A stretch of 64,000 bases of DNA from contig JAJKFL010000042.1 in assembly GCA_021186555.1 (NCBI GenBank), forward strand, positions 28,271,521-28,335,520. The letters are read 5' to 3'. The stretch comes from Reticulitermes speratus (Eukaryota; Arthropoda; Insecta; Blattodea; Rhinotermitidae). The position numbers and the translations under genes were made by a program. Position 1 is the stretch's first letter. The number at the start of each line of letters is the position of its first letter. The notes under the pieces were generated by a model. That model saw nothing but the letters and a program-made list of their open reading frames with translations, was not told the DNA's origin and made no database searches. Positions 33,621 to 44,898 of this stretch are shown here, in pieces.

Positions 33621-36447
33621 TCGTAGTTGAAAATGAAGTAATGGTTTTAGATTACTTAAAGTATGAGAAATTTCTCTACGTATTAGGGTGTTTTAGCTTT
33701 AGTATGCTCTGAGTCGAAATCCTAAAAAGTATGTGAAGATGGATTTTTTTCGATGTGAGTTCATCGTTGTACAGCTAGAAACCTGCACTACTGATAAAGG
33801 ACTAATCAGCCGTGTCTAATAAAATCACAATTTAGATGCTACATTGAGAGTGGCAATTTGGTTCAACGTCTTTATATACCTTCATCTTTTGTTCAAACTA
33901 AGTGCATGTTTCTTTAAACTCTTATCGTATTATTCTCTCTTCTTAGGTTTCTCTCAGAATTTTGAGTTTTTCTGTGGTTGGTTTTACTATGGTGAAACTT
34001 TCAAAGACTAAAAATAGACAGATGACCCCTAAAGTGAACATGCTGTGCTGTATCGCACTTCACTCTATGTTAACTAAATTAAGAAAAATCGTTCATTCAT
34101 GAAAGTAAAATATGCTTGAGAATAAAATTCAACGTCATGAAGGTCAAAGCAACCCTCGACACGTCCTGTACAAGTATCGCTATGTATAAAATCTGTGATA
34201 CATGCACTAAATACGAAAACCGAAGGAGAGTATTCGCTATAGCACACTCGCCTCCTCCCCTAATATAACTCTGCCTTTTTTCTATACCATAGAGGATTAA
34301 ACGGAAATAGTGTTTAAAGGCACAGTAGTAACGGTATTGTAATAATAATAGAATAGTTGGTCAGAAGTAAATATAAAGCACATTTCGATTTCCTTTCCGT
34401 ACGTCACGTTAAATGTTCAAAATAAATTTTATTACCTTTCTAACTATATACTTTTCGTTTCTTCAGGAAAGTTATCTAACAGTATATGCTTATGTCTTTT
34501 GATAGATCGAACTCAGCTCCATTTCAAGGAAGTTAGCTCTACCTGTGTTATCAGAATCGTAGACCTACAGTATAATACAAAATACCCTTATAATGAAAGC
34601 CGAGAGGATGTATAGATAGTAATGTGTATCCATACTGCTCCATGAGGAATACTTCAATCACGTCTGTTAGAGTATATTTACCTAGACAATATACTAATGT
34701 GTTTAGTGAGTGTAATATTAATGTTATTAATATCATAAAAAAAAAATTACACCTATTGTACCCGGTGTCTGTGAAAAATCTAGTTCATACATATTGTCCT
34801 TAAAAGTTCCTAGTGTATGTGTCGGTGGCTATGATACCAAGTAGAGAATGGGACTTTGAATGTACATACCGAAAGAAATGAGACTAAATGGCACTAAAAC
34901 ATATAACAGGGTACTGTGTGTTAGAGTATTTGAGATCTTAATATTCTAATATACGATATATGTCTTTACGAATGTTATTGTCGATAAAATAAAAACGGTT
35001 TTAACATATCTGATGTTAGGTATGAGCTAGTGTTATTACCATGATTTGAAACAGAGATATCTAAAAAGTGTTTCTTTCACACCAGATAGGACATAATCTC
35101 CTTAAATTAATTGAACCCTATTTCGTGTTATCAACCCTCACAAATAATACTGGTTAAAGACAAGTATTACAAGTTCTAAATTCCTCACTTATAATAATAT
35201 AATAATTGTTCATTAGAGTGAAATATCAAGTACCGCGTATTGTACGTGAAGACATAAAACCTGAGCCTATCGCATTGATTCACATTCCAAAGTATCAAAA
35301 TAACCCTCCCAACCTCTTCGCTAAAATCTGTCTACCTCCTGGCGCCTCTTAAGACCTACAAGTATCGAAGGGTCTAGGTTACTTGTTTGTCATATTAGTG
35401 AATTCTAAATTCAGAAATAACTTGTCGTCTACAACTGTATAACGGTATCAGTTCGGACCATTCCTGTGGACAGTACTTAAAATGTCAGTCTCACTGTGAT
35501 ATTCGGTGGTGATACATTTCTACTAGCTTCATCCTAAATCTTACCTCATTTCATAGACTGAGTAAGTAAGTTTTAAATTTAGTTGATACCTACGCATCAT
35601 ATTTAAATATCTATAAAGTAATTATTCAGCGTATTTTCTACAAAAAAAAAATAATAATAATTTTGAAAATTCTATACCTCTATGTATAAATATGCTCATA
35701 AATGGGAAAGCTACAACTAGTATCAATACTTCTAGACCTATGGGTATGTAGTTGTTATATTAGAAAGTTGAGACATCAAAAATAACTTTGTTAATAAATA
35801 GTAGTATCAGATCGTACCGCTGGCACTAACAGTATTTAAAATTTAAGTCTCTCTGTAATGGTCTGTAATACCGCATTGTATCTTATGTCATAGCGTTGGA
35901 AATTCTAAATCTTCATCATTTTGTTATGCAAGTAAGTTTTCAATTTAATTCCCCTGTTAAATGTACAGTAAACGTATATCAATTTACGTCATGCCTGATC
36001 AATCTATAGTCAATCTTAAATCACCTTCATAATCTCTTTGTCAAATCTACCATCCCTCAAGTGTCTCTCAGATAAACAAGTTTCAGTGGTTCTAGACCTA
36101 AAAGCTATGTAGTTGTATTAAAAAGTTAAAAATCCGCAATAACTTTGTTAATAAGTAGCTGTATCAGTTAGTACCGATGTTATCAGTAATATTTAATATT
36201 TCGGTTTTTCTGTGGCAGTCAGTAATACTGCATCGCATTTCAGTTTCATAGTGGTAACAGCTTAGAGTTTTCTCGTTTCATGAAAGACCACAAGTTTTAA
36301 ATTTAGTTCCTACCTGCACAGTATATTTAAAAATATCTATATCTACAATACATAATAATTTCAAAATTCTAAGTCCCTAGATGTAAATGTTTTCAATTTA
36401 TAATAATGTTAATTCGTATTTTACTTGTTTTTCAGCGTTATCTCATG

Positions 36448-36597
36448 AAAATGGCTACGAAACGTAATGTATCTATCGTCTCGCTGTTAGAATCGCTGCG
36501 AATTAATGGAACGCCATTCGGATTAACTGCTGAAAAAAAGGTTTTCACCGTTGATTGTATTCAGTCTTCCGGACAATGCAGAAGAAACAACATGTAA
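36448..36597 (+). CDS. Unrecognised short ORF in right arm
   Basis: ATG at 36448 opens MKMATKRNVSIVSLLESLR, then INGTPFGLTAEKKVFTVDC, and stops at 36597. An ATG six bases downstream is equally possible. In the left arm the same frame is broken by an extra G after the A7 run. A pyrimidine tract and 'tttcag' lie just upstream of the ATG. I recognise no family. It may be an exon remnant or chance; the frame disagreement between arms argues against firm annotation. Confidence 0.2.
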   Translation, partial: KMATKRNVSIVSLLESLRINGTPFGLTAEKKVFTVDCIQSSGQCRRNNM

Positions 36598-36794
36598 TAG
36601 CTACAATTCGTAGAAAAGAAACATTATCCTGCAACGAAAATCAAAAAGACTTTTATCGCCGTTCTTCGAATGGCAATAATCTCGGGGTCATCTCGTTTCC
36701 TGCCACACGATGTTGTTCAAACACCATTTCCGAAGACGGTACGCACACGTCGTATGTGTGCATGGGTGTGCGCACGTGGAATGTCAAAAAATAA
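36555..36794 (+). CDS. Unrecognised small ORF, right-arm counterpart
   Basis: Shares MQKKQHVIATIRRKETLSC and NENQKDFYRR with the left-arm ORF, then diverges because of added T residues near 36664 and 36698. One Arg is replaced by Gln at codon 5 relative to the left-arm Met. Coding status is doubtful for the same reasons. Confidence 0.15.
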   Translation: MYSVFRTMQKKQHVIATIRRKETLSCNENQKDFYRRSSNGNNLGVISFPATRCCSNTISEDGTHTSYVCMGVRTWNVKK

Positions 36795-38750
36795 TGAAGA
36801 AGTTTGTGTAATTGTGAAAATGTTGTGTTCGTAATATATGAGTTTATATGTTTTATATATATATATAATGAATCAACTAACAAGTAAAGTAAGTTTTTCA
36901 ACCTATAATCTTTTGTTCTCTGTCCTATTCTTGCTACCATCCCATTGGTTCCGTAAATTCTAAATGTTAAAGTGATTGTATATTTTTCAGTTACAAATTT
37001 ATGAAATAATTAATTTTACGCGAGTGACAAGTCTTTAAAGCCTACTGGTGTTTAACTATGATAACTGATGTGTATCACCTGATCGTCTGGTGACAAAGTG
37101 TTACTTACATTCTACTGTTCAATTAGTATGTTGCCTTAGGGAGTCAAGCTGTATTCTCTTGCGCCTACCTACCTGCTTGGGTATAACAAGTTTTGAGACT
37201 TGTAAATATTTCTTCCTTCATATTCATGTCTATACTCTACCGTTTACCACGTTAATTACATAAATAACCTGCCGCATAGTAAAGCTTTTGCATGCAGACT
37301 GTAACCTAACGTTGTTCATCAGAACAATCTGCATAATATATATATTATATATTCCATGTCTTTACATATGCTTACGTTATCAAACCGTACCTACTTCTCA
37401 CGGTGTATAATTACTTTTTGTAACTGTATTTCTTTACGTATAGTATACATAGCAAGTTTCTCACATTGTGTCGTGTTAACCTTGTTAAATGAATAATCCT
37501 ACTCTTATTTAAAACACAACGTAAAATAAGCACTATCTATTAACTAAGTATATTCACATTAAACTTTCAAATATATCGTAACCGTATATTCGTGTTACGT
37601 GTAAACACGTCTATGCAGTATTACGTAGTTTTGCATAAACTCGTGAATAATATGTTAAAACTTTAGAAATAACCTAAATGTATGTTACTCAATTTTTAAC
37701 AAATATATAAATAGTAACGCATTCTATTCTCCATTTTATAAATACAGTTCCTTCTAAGTTACTATATTGTAATACTTTAAAGCTCGTAATATGTTTCAGC
37801 ACCTTGCATATAGTTTCATCTCAAATACATCCAACATCATCTTAATTTTCTAAATAGCGTATTTACTGGTCTTAAACAGCCAAACTATAGCTGTTTTGCG
37901 CTATACTATCAGCAATGTTATAAAAATATGCATTAATATCGGTAACACACTAGTTTCATATGCTAGTACAGTTAAATATTTAAAAAAATCCTTGCTATCT
38001 TTATTAGTACTCTACGTATGTTTTTCTTTTTTATATATTCATAAAAGGAGTACAAGAAATAATATTGTAATTTATTATGTGTTGAAACTTATACAATAAC
38101 CTGTTAGCACGTTATTCTAGTGCTTTTAAACACAGACCCTTTAGTAATGATGAGATTCTTATACATATTTTTCGAGCATGCGCGCATAAAGTACTTTAGC
38201 AATTGTAATAAGTAAAATTAATACCTTAAAATAATCGACTGCATTGGATACCCTGGTGACATATGCATACAGTTCTAGAATATATTTAGATCGTAATAGC
38301 AAAGTTGTAACATGTTACTAAGTAAAACGGTAAAATTAATTCTTTGTACATTAAAAAAGACGGTTAAATTTCCTACTTATGATATTTCACAAAGCTAAAA
38401 CTTTCGTATAACATTAAAGAAATTAGGTTCATTGTAGTAAACAGGTTATTCACAGAACTTGCTAATGTGTAAACAGTTCAATGGTTTATTGCCATCCCTT
38501 TCAACCTTATATATCATTAATAATAATCTTTCTAAAACAGGTATCGTAGGCATTCTGTTACTGAAAGCCGTCATATTGTCTAGTTCAGCGGCAGTAGTTT
38601 GTACAAGTCGGTACGTGCATACTTGCTGAGAGTCGCCACTAAGTCTCAACTTAGGGTGATTCTTATCCTAAAATAACCTACCGTAGTTAAAAAGTAGTAC
38701 ATTCCGATCATACATGCACAGTTTATTTCCGTGCTAGTAAGCGTTCTGTA

Positions 38751-39489
38751 CAGTTTAAAGTAAAAATTACGTCTCACAGACCACTGTACTATGATGCGCT
38801 GTACTGTATCCAGTAAAACTTGTAATAATAACATATTGTGATTATCCCTTACTGCATTTCTAAATTCATAAATAGACCTGTACAGCGACTACTGTGGCGA
38901 CACAGTCTGTCCCTTAATAAGTAATTCTTGTCTAAATAACCTGCCGTAGCTAGAAAGTAGTGGTGCATTCCAATCATATTTCCATCTTTATATTTCTGTG
39001 GTAATAGAAACGTCTTGCAAGCCATCGTAGAATCGACATTACTTCTGTGTAAGTATAATGTACGTTTAACATTAAATGTAAATTAGTCTAGTTAGGTAGT
39101 ATTCAAACCTAGTATCTTAACGTTTAACAATACAGCTCGCCTTCCCTTTCAGTTAAATATATCATTACATTAAGTTTAAAAGCCGTCATCTTGTTCGCCA
39201 TATTATATAAATTGTAGCAGTCATGTTGTATAAATTTAAAAATTTCAGCAAAGCCACCATTTCGTTTAAATAAGATTTAAAATAGTACTTTTACTTATTA
39301 GTAGCTTACATTAAAATTAACGCGTTTACCAAAAATGCGCGGACGTAATAGAGAACGCCATCCTACTAAAACATGTCTGGACATGTTCATGTTCCTTTGC
39401 TATTTGGTGAGTCATCAAAATATAGTGACCTTGTTTATCACTTCGCTACCTTTAAAATGTACGTATTGTCATAGCAGGTGTAGGCACGC
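38751..39489. repeat. Right flank of palindrome, weakly inverted-repeat related to copy A
   Basis: The reverse complement of 38751-38930 can be aligned by eye with 28150-28370 ('caggtcta', 'gaatttag', 'atcac', 'gacaagaat', 'gagac' in order), but with many indels. The stretch also resembles the neighbouring arm segment at 38600-38745 ('aataacctgccgtag' against 'aataacctaccgtag'). I read this as a diverged array of related units about 270 bp apart, with moderate doubt. Confidence 0.4.
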
Positions 39490-39715
39490 GGTGGTATATT
39501 TAGCTAGACACTGCGCTACAAGCGGGAAAGTCGAGATTCATTAACAAAATCCTTCTGACCGCACTATGGTTGTGAGGTTGACTCAGCCCCTAACAGAATA
39601 CCAGGGATATCTGATGATGTTAAAGGTAATGGGTGCACCTTCATGTACCAATTGTCTAGACGTCTGGGTATCCTAAGGGTCTGTCCAGGCCATTAATTTA
39701 CAGGTAACCTACATA
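39490..39715 (+). repeat. SINE family 4 copy, head damaged
   Basis: 'cactgcgctacaagcgg' keeps the A-box region and 'gaggttgactcagcccctaa' opens the body. The B-box segment is lost. It ends near 'ggtctgtccaggcc'. Confidence 0.65.
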
Positions 39716-40432
39716 CGTTTCCAACGTCCTTTCTTGCTTCTTGTATTTTTCAAGGCCTCTACTTGATGTCAATGCATGCATATTCCGTTCTTAGCTCTCT
39801 ACATTATACCTACAAATTGTAACATTTTATTTTTAAAACGTGTATTAATAATACATAATTTATTGAAAACGTTTATTCCCTTCCCACACTGTGTTAAAGT
39901 CCTTCAACTACCACCTGCATGCTGGCGACGCTCTGTCTACCCACTTAGGGTATCTTGACACAAGTGTAATTCTATTATTAAATGCATTATGCGTCTGGCG
40001 ACCTACTTTCTAATATTTACTATTTGCGTTTGTAAACAGACTTTCTAGTCTCAATGAGTCATAGTAAACTATCAGTCTACCTACTTTCTAATTTTAAAAA
40101 TAGCATATAACCTTAGGTATTTTCATTCCAAGCAACACCAAAACCATACCCTCTAGTTCATCAGTCGCTTAGTAAATCAACGCTGTTTATAACATAAGTA
40201 AGTTAAATACAAGTTCAGTTACGTAATAACAACAAAAAACCAGTTTAATACTTGCATTTGCAAATATTTAAAATTAGCGCATTTGCAAAACTACCGTATG
40301 TCTAAATAAAAAAACAAAATAGTAGCTTACGCTCAAACGTTTAGTTACTGTTAATTTATTTAACTACTTTGTGCAAAAAAACTTTAATTATATTTAATTA
40401 ACCTAATATTTATTAAACAGTAATTAATTACG
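39716..40432. other. AT-rich spacer, nothing recognised
   Basis: No repeat family or coding sequence was recognised. Confidence 0.35.
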
Positions 40433-40758
40433 GTGGGGATTGTTTACATCCTGAAAGATCGTTAACCTAGAGGTTTACATAAAAAAATCACTCATCTATA
40501 GGGTGAGAGTTTGTTTACGTCCTACAAAGGTCATTAACCTGTGGATAGGGAGTTTATCGTAACAACCAATAATTAAGGTAGGGCTTATTTACATCCTAAA
40601 AGGTCGTTGACCTAGAGGTGTACATCTGGAAGTATCACTAATAGATGGGATGGGGGTTTGTTTACATCCTACAAGGTCATTGACCTGTGGGGTGGGGGTT
40701 TGTTTACATCCTACAAGGTCGTTGACCTGTGGGCAGGGGGTTTGTTTACATTCGCTTC
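40433..40758 (+). promoter_or_regulatory. Tandem array of forkhead-like plus ecdysone-response-like (IR-1) sites
   Basis: Five units each hold a 13-bp inverted repeat with 1-bp spacer: 40456-40468, 40527-40539, 40601-40613, 40674-40686 and 40716-40728. The fourth, AGGTCATTGACCT, is a perfect IR-1 of the AGGTCA half-site, the consensus form bound by ecdysone receptor/Usp; the others differ by one to three bases. Upstream of each lies TTGTTTAC or a close variant, a forkhead/FOXO-type core, 8 bp away in the best units. Unit spacing is 71-74 bp, then 42 bp. A sixth, partial unit starts at 40737. Function is inferred only. Confidence 0.55.
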
Positions 40759-40794
40759 CTGTCGGCTCAATCATCGGCCATACCTGCACTATTA

Positions 40795-43390
40795 CTACGT
40801 AGCATGAAGTTAAAATCAGGGTCATCAAGGCTACCACGGTCCCGAAAAACAGTCACTTCCCCTTATAACCGATTACATTGCACTTTTCGAGGTAGGATGG
40901 AAGTAGTTAGTTGGAGTGATGGCAGCTTAGGGTTGGGGGAAGGGGGATTCATATAAGTCAGTTGACAAGCCAGCGTGCTAGCTATGAGAGGTTACGCACA
41001 GAATGCTGGGAGAGAGAGATAGAGAATTCAAACAGCTGCGCTCCAAACGATCGCTGGCCAATAAGGTGATACAGACTTTAAAGAGAGGAAGTTGTTGTAG
41101 ATTGTGAACAAATTGTATTGTGGTACAATATTCTGTTAAATATATCAGCGTTCATATCACCTGATTAGTTTTTACTGACTTGTTTCCTTCGGTGTGAGTG
41201 TTAGAATTGTTGGTAACTTAAAAATTAACAGTTGTACGTCCATCGTCAACACGCCTAACACGTAATATTCCCTGATATAAGCCTTTTTCTCTACTGTACA
41301 AGCTAGCAGCTGATCCGCTTACCTTCATATTGAGACGTTAAAACAATAACAATAGAAACCATACTGATTGCGCGGAAAAGGTAAGAAGTAAGGATCAGTT
41401 CAACCCTTTACTCACTAACCACCAACTTACAAATTGTATCATAAAAACATTGCCGCATAAAATAAGACTTGTGCCAACACTCGCGAGGCACGTTGCAATA
41501 TTTCTAGTCGCTGAAATACGTAGACTCGAATGACAATTGAGAAGAGAGCTGTGACTTATTATCCACAATGCTTAAACCAGTTCGCCCTTAAGGGGTCCAA
41601 TTTTTAAATGAAAAGTTTTTTTCAAGTCCTTGCAGACCTTCCTTGAGGTTTGTCTTCTACGTCTTCCATACAGTCAGTTGTTGCTATTCTTGTAAAATCT
41701 TTTACTTGTTTTTCTTGGTAATATTTTATTATTCATGTCTTTTTATACATACTTAATTCTTATATCCTTGAAGATCCGATTTCTCTGGATGTTATGTTAA
41801 GTGGTAACACATAACAAACTGCCATAATAATTAAGGTGGAAATATTTTATGACGTTCAATATCGCCTTAGGGAAATCAGTGAAATGTACGTACAGTTAAG
41901 TATCCTGTAAATTCCAATACATAATACGCACACGTGATCTGAATTTCTAATTTGCTTGGCAGCCAGTCTCATCTTGCAAAATGGTATGTATCTGTGTATG
42001 AGTGTTCTGTATTGGATGTAACATGATAACTAACTATACGTATATGCTATTGACTTCCATCATATGACAGCTGAATTACATGAAATATTTCTAAGTTAAT
42101 TTTTATGAAAAGTGAATAGCGTGTTACCAGTCACAACGGCGCAACATCCGAGAATACTTGTATCTTTGACAGCAGCGTTGTGGCACCCTCGAAGCTCGCC
42201 AGTTCTTTAATAGTCTAAAATTTTAAGCCGTTGCAGGGATGAGCCCAACATTCACTACTGTAAAATTCGCCAACGTCTATTTGGCATCTAAGAATTTATG
42301 GACTCCCTAATGTGTAATGTGTGGGTCAGTCAGTGACTCTGCTACGGGATGGATGATTTAGAAATCGTAGTTCAAATCCAAGCCGGTGCAAGTTTTTAAA
42401 AAATTTTCTCTTCTTTGTTTTTTTCCAGACAGTTTGTGGAGCCCAAAAATCTGGCTGTTTATTTCGTAGAGGGGGATTTTTGTCTGGGATGAAATGTCCG
42501 GTAAGACTGACCACTCACCGTCTAGTGTCAAGGTTAAAATTTGTGGCACTATACACCCATTCCCCCATATGCGTCCATGGCACGCCCAGGTACAGCTGAG
42601 CTTCCAGTCTGTACTATAGTGACATTACCATAATCCTCTACAGGAATAATATGTTGGACATTGTTCTGTGTGGGGGGATACCTATATACAGAAAAACACA
42701 ATGTTTCAGGAGCTAGCTATAACGCGTCTTTAGGTAATTATTTGTCATTATATATATATTATTATTTTTAATATTATTGTCAAAAATAAGATTACTCTTA
42801 TAGCACCTGGCGGTTTTTACTACTACGCCAGATCACTAAATAATAATAAACTAGCGTATTTCTCATCATTCTCTAACGAAAACGATAGGTTTTAGGAAAG
42901 TGTACCAACTGTATTAAAGATATCCAGAGTGTGTAAAAGAAGCGAGAAGAATTGAGCAAGCGATTTAATGACATAGAAAAGTGTACCTATGAAGACGATA
43001 ACAATATACAGGTGCGCTACATGTCTTTCATTCTTCAGAACTTTCTGAGAGATCAATGGAATGAAAACATAATTTCCAACCTTGCGCAAAATTATCGGTA
43101 TGGAATAAGACAAAGTACATTCTGAAACCAAGAATGAAGTTGAAGAGATGGCTCAGGTTTAACAAGGCCAGTAAAATGGCGAATTATGTTACAAGAGCAA
43201 TATCTCAGGTATGGCATTAGCATGGAATGATCAGCTTCGCCTTATAATTTTAAAATCACTAAAGCCTGCTTGGAGAATTTACGGTACTCAACAAACACCT
43301 AAGCCTTTATTTCTCACAATTTGAGAAAAGCCTGTTGACTTTTACATTCTCTGAGACAGGATGATACCAGGCTCTTATGAATCACTGTAA
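40795..43390 (+). repeat. Copy A', loose direct duplicate of 26340-28370
   Basis: It follows copy A in the same order and orientation but is stretched by many short insertions and substitutions. Homology stops near 43390, the point equivalent to the start of the palindrome arm in copy A. The density of indels resembles unpolished long-read sequence or a very old duplication. Confidence 0.75.
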
Positions 43391-43449
43391 GCTCGTCATT
43401 ACAGCTGCTTGTGCAAATCCTTAGACAATGAATATCACCAACAATGCTT

Positions 43450-43680
43450 AAGTAAAAGGTACAGCAATCCCATTACAGACCTGGACAGGCACTTAGGGTT
43501 CCAGGAGGTTGAGGCTCCCAGATTTCTAGACAATCGGCACATGAAGGTGGCAAGGTTGTCAGCCGTAGGCACCGGCCGCCTTTACCCCCCAGGAAATCTT
43601 CCTGGTAATCATTTCTGTTAGGGGCTGAGTCGACCTCAGGACCATAGTGCGGCCGGAAGGATTTTGTCAACGAAAAACAA
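43450..43680 (-). repeat. SINE family 4 copy, 3' body
   Basis: 'cctggacaggcacttagggt' through 'gctgagtcgacctcagg' matches 9250-9470 well. The tRNA-like head is missing. It adjoins the end of copy A'. Confidence 0.8.
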
Positions 43681-43883
43681 TGCTTAAGTACTTAATTCAA
43701 ATGCTTGGTTGAAACAATTCCACTGGGAGGTCTGACGGCATATATGAAATGAATTTAATACGGAATATAATAACGTAAGCAACGTAGAATTATGAGTGAT
43801 GGAAAACAATCTTCTCTTAAGTAATATTACAACAGTAGGTTTGTCCACGGGTCGCAAACAAATACGAACGCACTCATAAACAC

Positions 43884-43920
43884 GCAGATAGATAGATAGA
43901 TAGATAGATAGATGATAGAG

Positions 43921-43959
<39 letters not shown>

Positions 43960-43989
43960 TATAGATAGATAGATAGTAGATATAGATAT

Positions 43990-44034
<45 letters not shown>

Positions 44035-44099
44035 GAGATAGATAGATAGATAGATAGATAGATGTATAGATAGATAGGTAGATAGATAGATATACAGAT

Positions 44100-44131
<32 letters not shown>

Positions 44132-44194
44132 GTGGATGGATGGATGAACAGACAGACAGATAGATAGATAGATAGATAGATAGGTAGATAGATA

Positions 44195-44230
<36 letters not shown>

Positions 44231-44245
44231 GTGGGTGGGTGGGTA
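43884..44245. repeat. Long GATA/TAGA microsatellite
   Basis: About 360 bp of (GATA)n with occasional interruptions and short GTGG and GACA variants. A 201-codon minus-strand ORF of Tyr-Leu-Ser-Ile repeats spans it and is not a gene. Confidence 0.98.
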
Positions 44246-44469
44246 GATAGGTTAATATACTGTTTTATTTGGTCTGACGTGAAGTTCATAATCGTTTTAT
44301 AGACTCACAGTTCCTAGGTTGTTACGTCATGTCGACCGACAATTTCCTGCACTTATCAACTTTTCAAAGACGACTTCATATACAATGTAAAGCATTCAAG
44401 GCTCCCAATAACACGGCCAACAAGCCATGAAATTTAAATATTCAGCAACACTGTTCACTTCTCATTATT

Positions 44470-44898
44470 ATGCCTTGTTTGGTTTGGCCAAGGAGAAATT
44501 TGCTAATTTTATTTGGTCATCTTTTTTACCATTATTCTACAGGACTACTGACACAACTGATCAACAAAACATATGAAACTGGAGAGTGTCCCAAGGATAT
44601 CAATGAAGTTAAAATGATTGCCTTAAAGAAGAAGCCAAAAGCTACAAAATGCAGCGACCATGGCACAATCAGGCTTATCTCACATACAACAAAGGTAGCA
44701 CCGATGATACCCAGAAGAAGTATTGAAAGGGAAGTTGAGAATAAACATGGAGGAGACGAGTTTGGAGTTAGAAGAGGAAGAGGATATATGGATGCATTTG
44801 GAATGCTGAGAATGGTACCAGATCGAGCTTCAGACATAGAAGAAGTATTGTATGCTTGCTTCATAGACCGGCAGAAGGCATTTGACCGTGTAAACTAG
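44470..44898 (+). pseudogene. Reverse transcriptase fragment of LINE family R
   Basis: The 142-codon frame contains fingers and palm motifs (IRLISHTTKVAPMIPRRSIE, then EFGVRRGRGYMDAF) and ends just after motif A with its Asp. The first dozen codons precede the LINE and are not part of it. Motif C follows in another frame near 45163. Compared with the family, the 'NYRPISL' position reads SDHGTIRLIS, a decayed form. Confidence 0.8.

Larger units (their letters stand above)
28370..38751. repeat. Giant near-perfect palindrome (about 5.09-kb arms)
   Basis: Left arm 28370-33458 is the reverse complement of right arm 33665-38751, for example 'tactagcacgg' at 28381 against 'ccgtgctagta' ending at 38740. 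Arm lengths differ by about two bases. In every segment compared by eye the differences were nearly all single-base indels, about one per 150-200 bp, with almost no substitutions. The centre (33459-33620) is a separate, less similar inverted repeat. Whether this is a true recent palindrome or a read/assembly fold-back cannot be settled from sequence alone. Confidence 0.95.
33665..38751 (-). repeat. Right arm of giant palindrome
   Basis: This is the reverse complement of 28370-33458. It carries the mirror of the 363-bp tandem units (about 35390-36310), the (TA)n tract and the small ORF. Confidence 0.9.

Noticed and set aside
28370..38751. Palindrome as terminal inverted repeats of a Polinton or an integrated DNA virus
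   Set aside because: The arms meet at the centre with no room for genes between them, and no polymerase, integrase or capsid-like ORF is present in the arms or flanks.
43884..44245. CRISPR-like array
   Set aside because: Simple tetranucleotide repeats with no distinct spacers, in eukaryotic-type sequence.
43684..44289. 201-codon ORF of Tyr-Leu-Ser-Ile repeats on the minus strand
   Set aside because: It is the translation of a GATA microsatellite. Tetranucleotide repeats without stops stay open in some frames.
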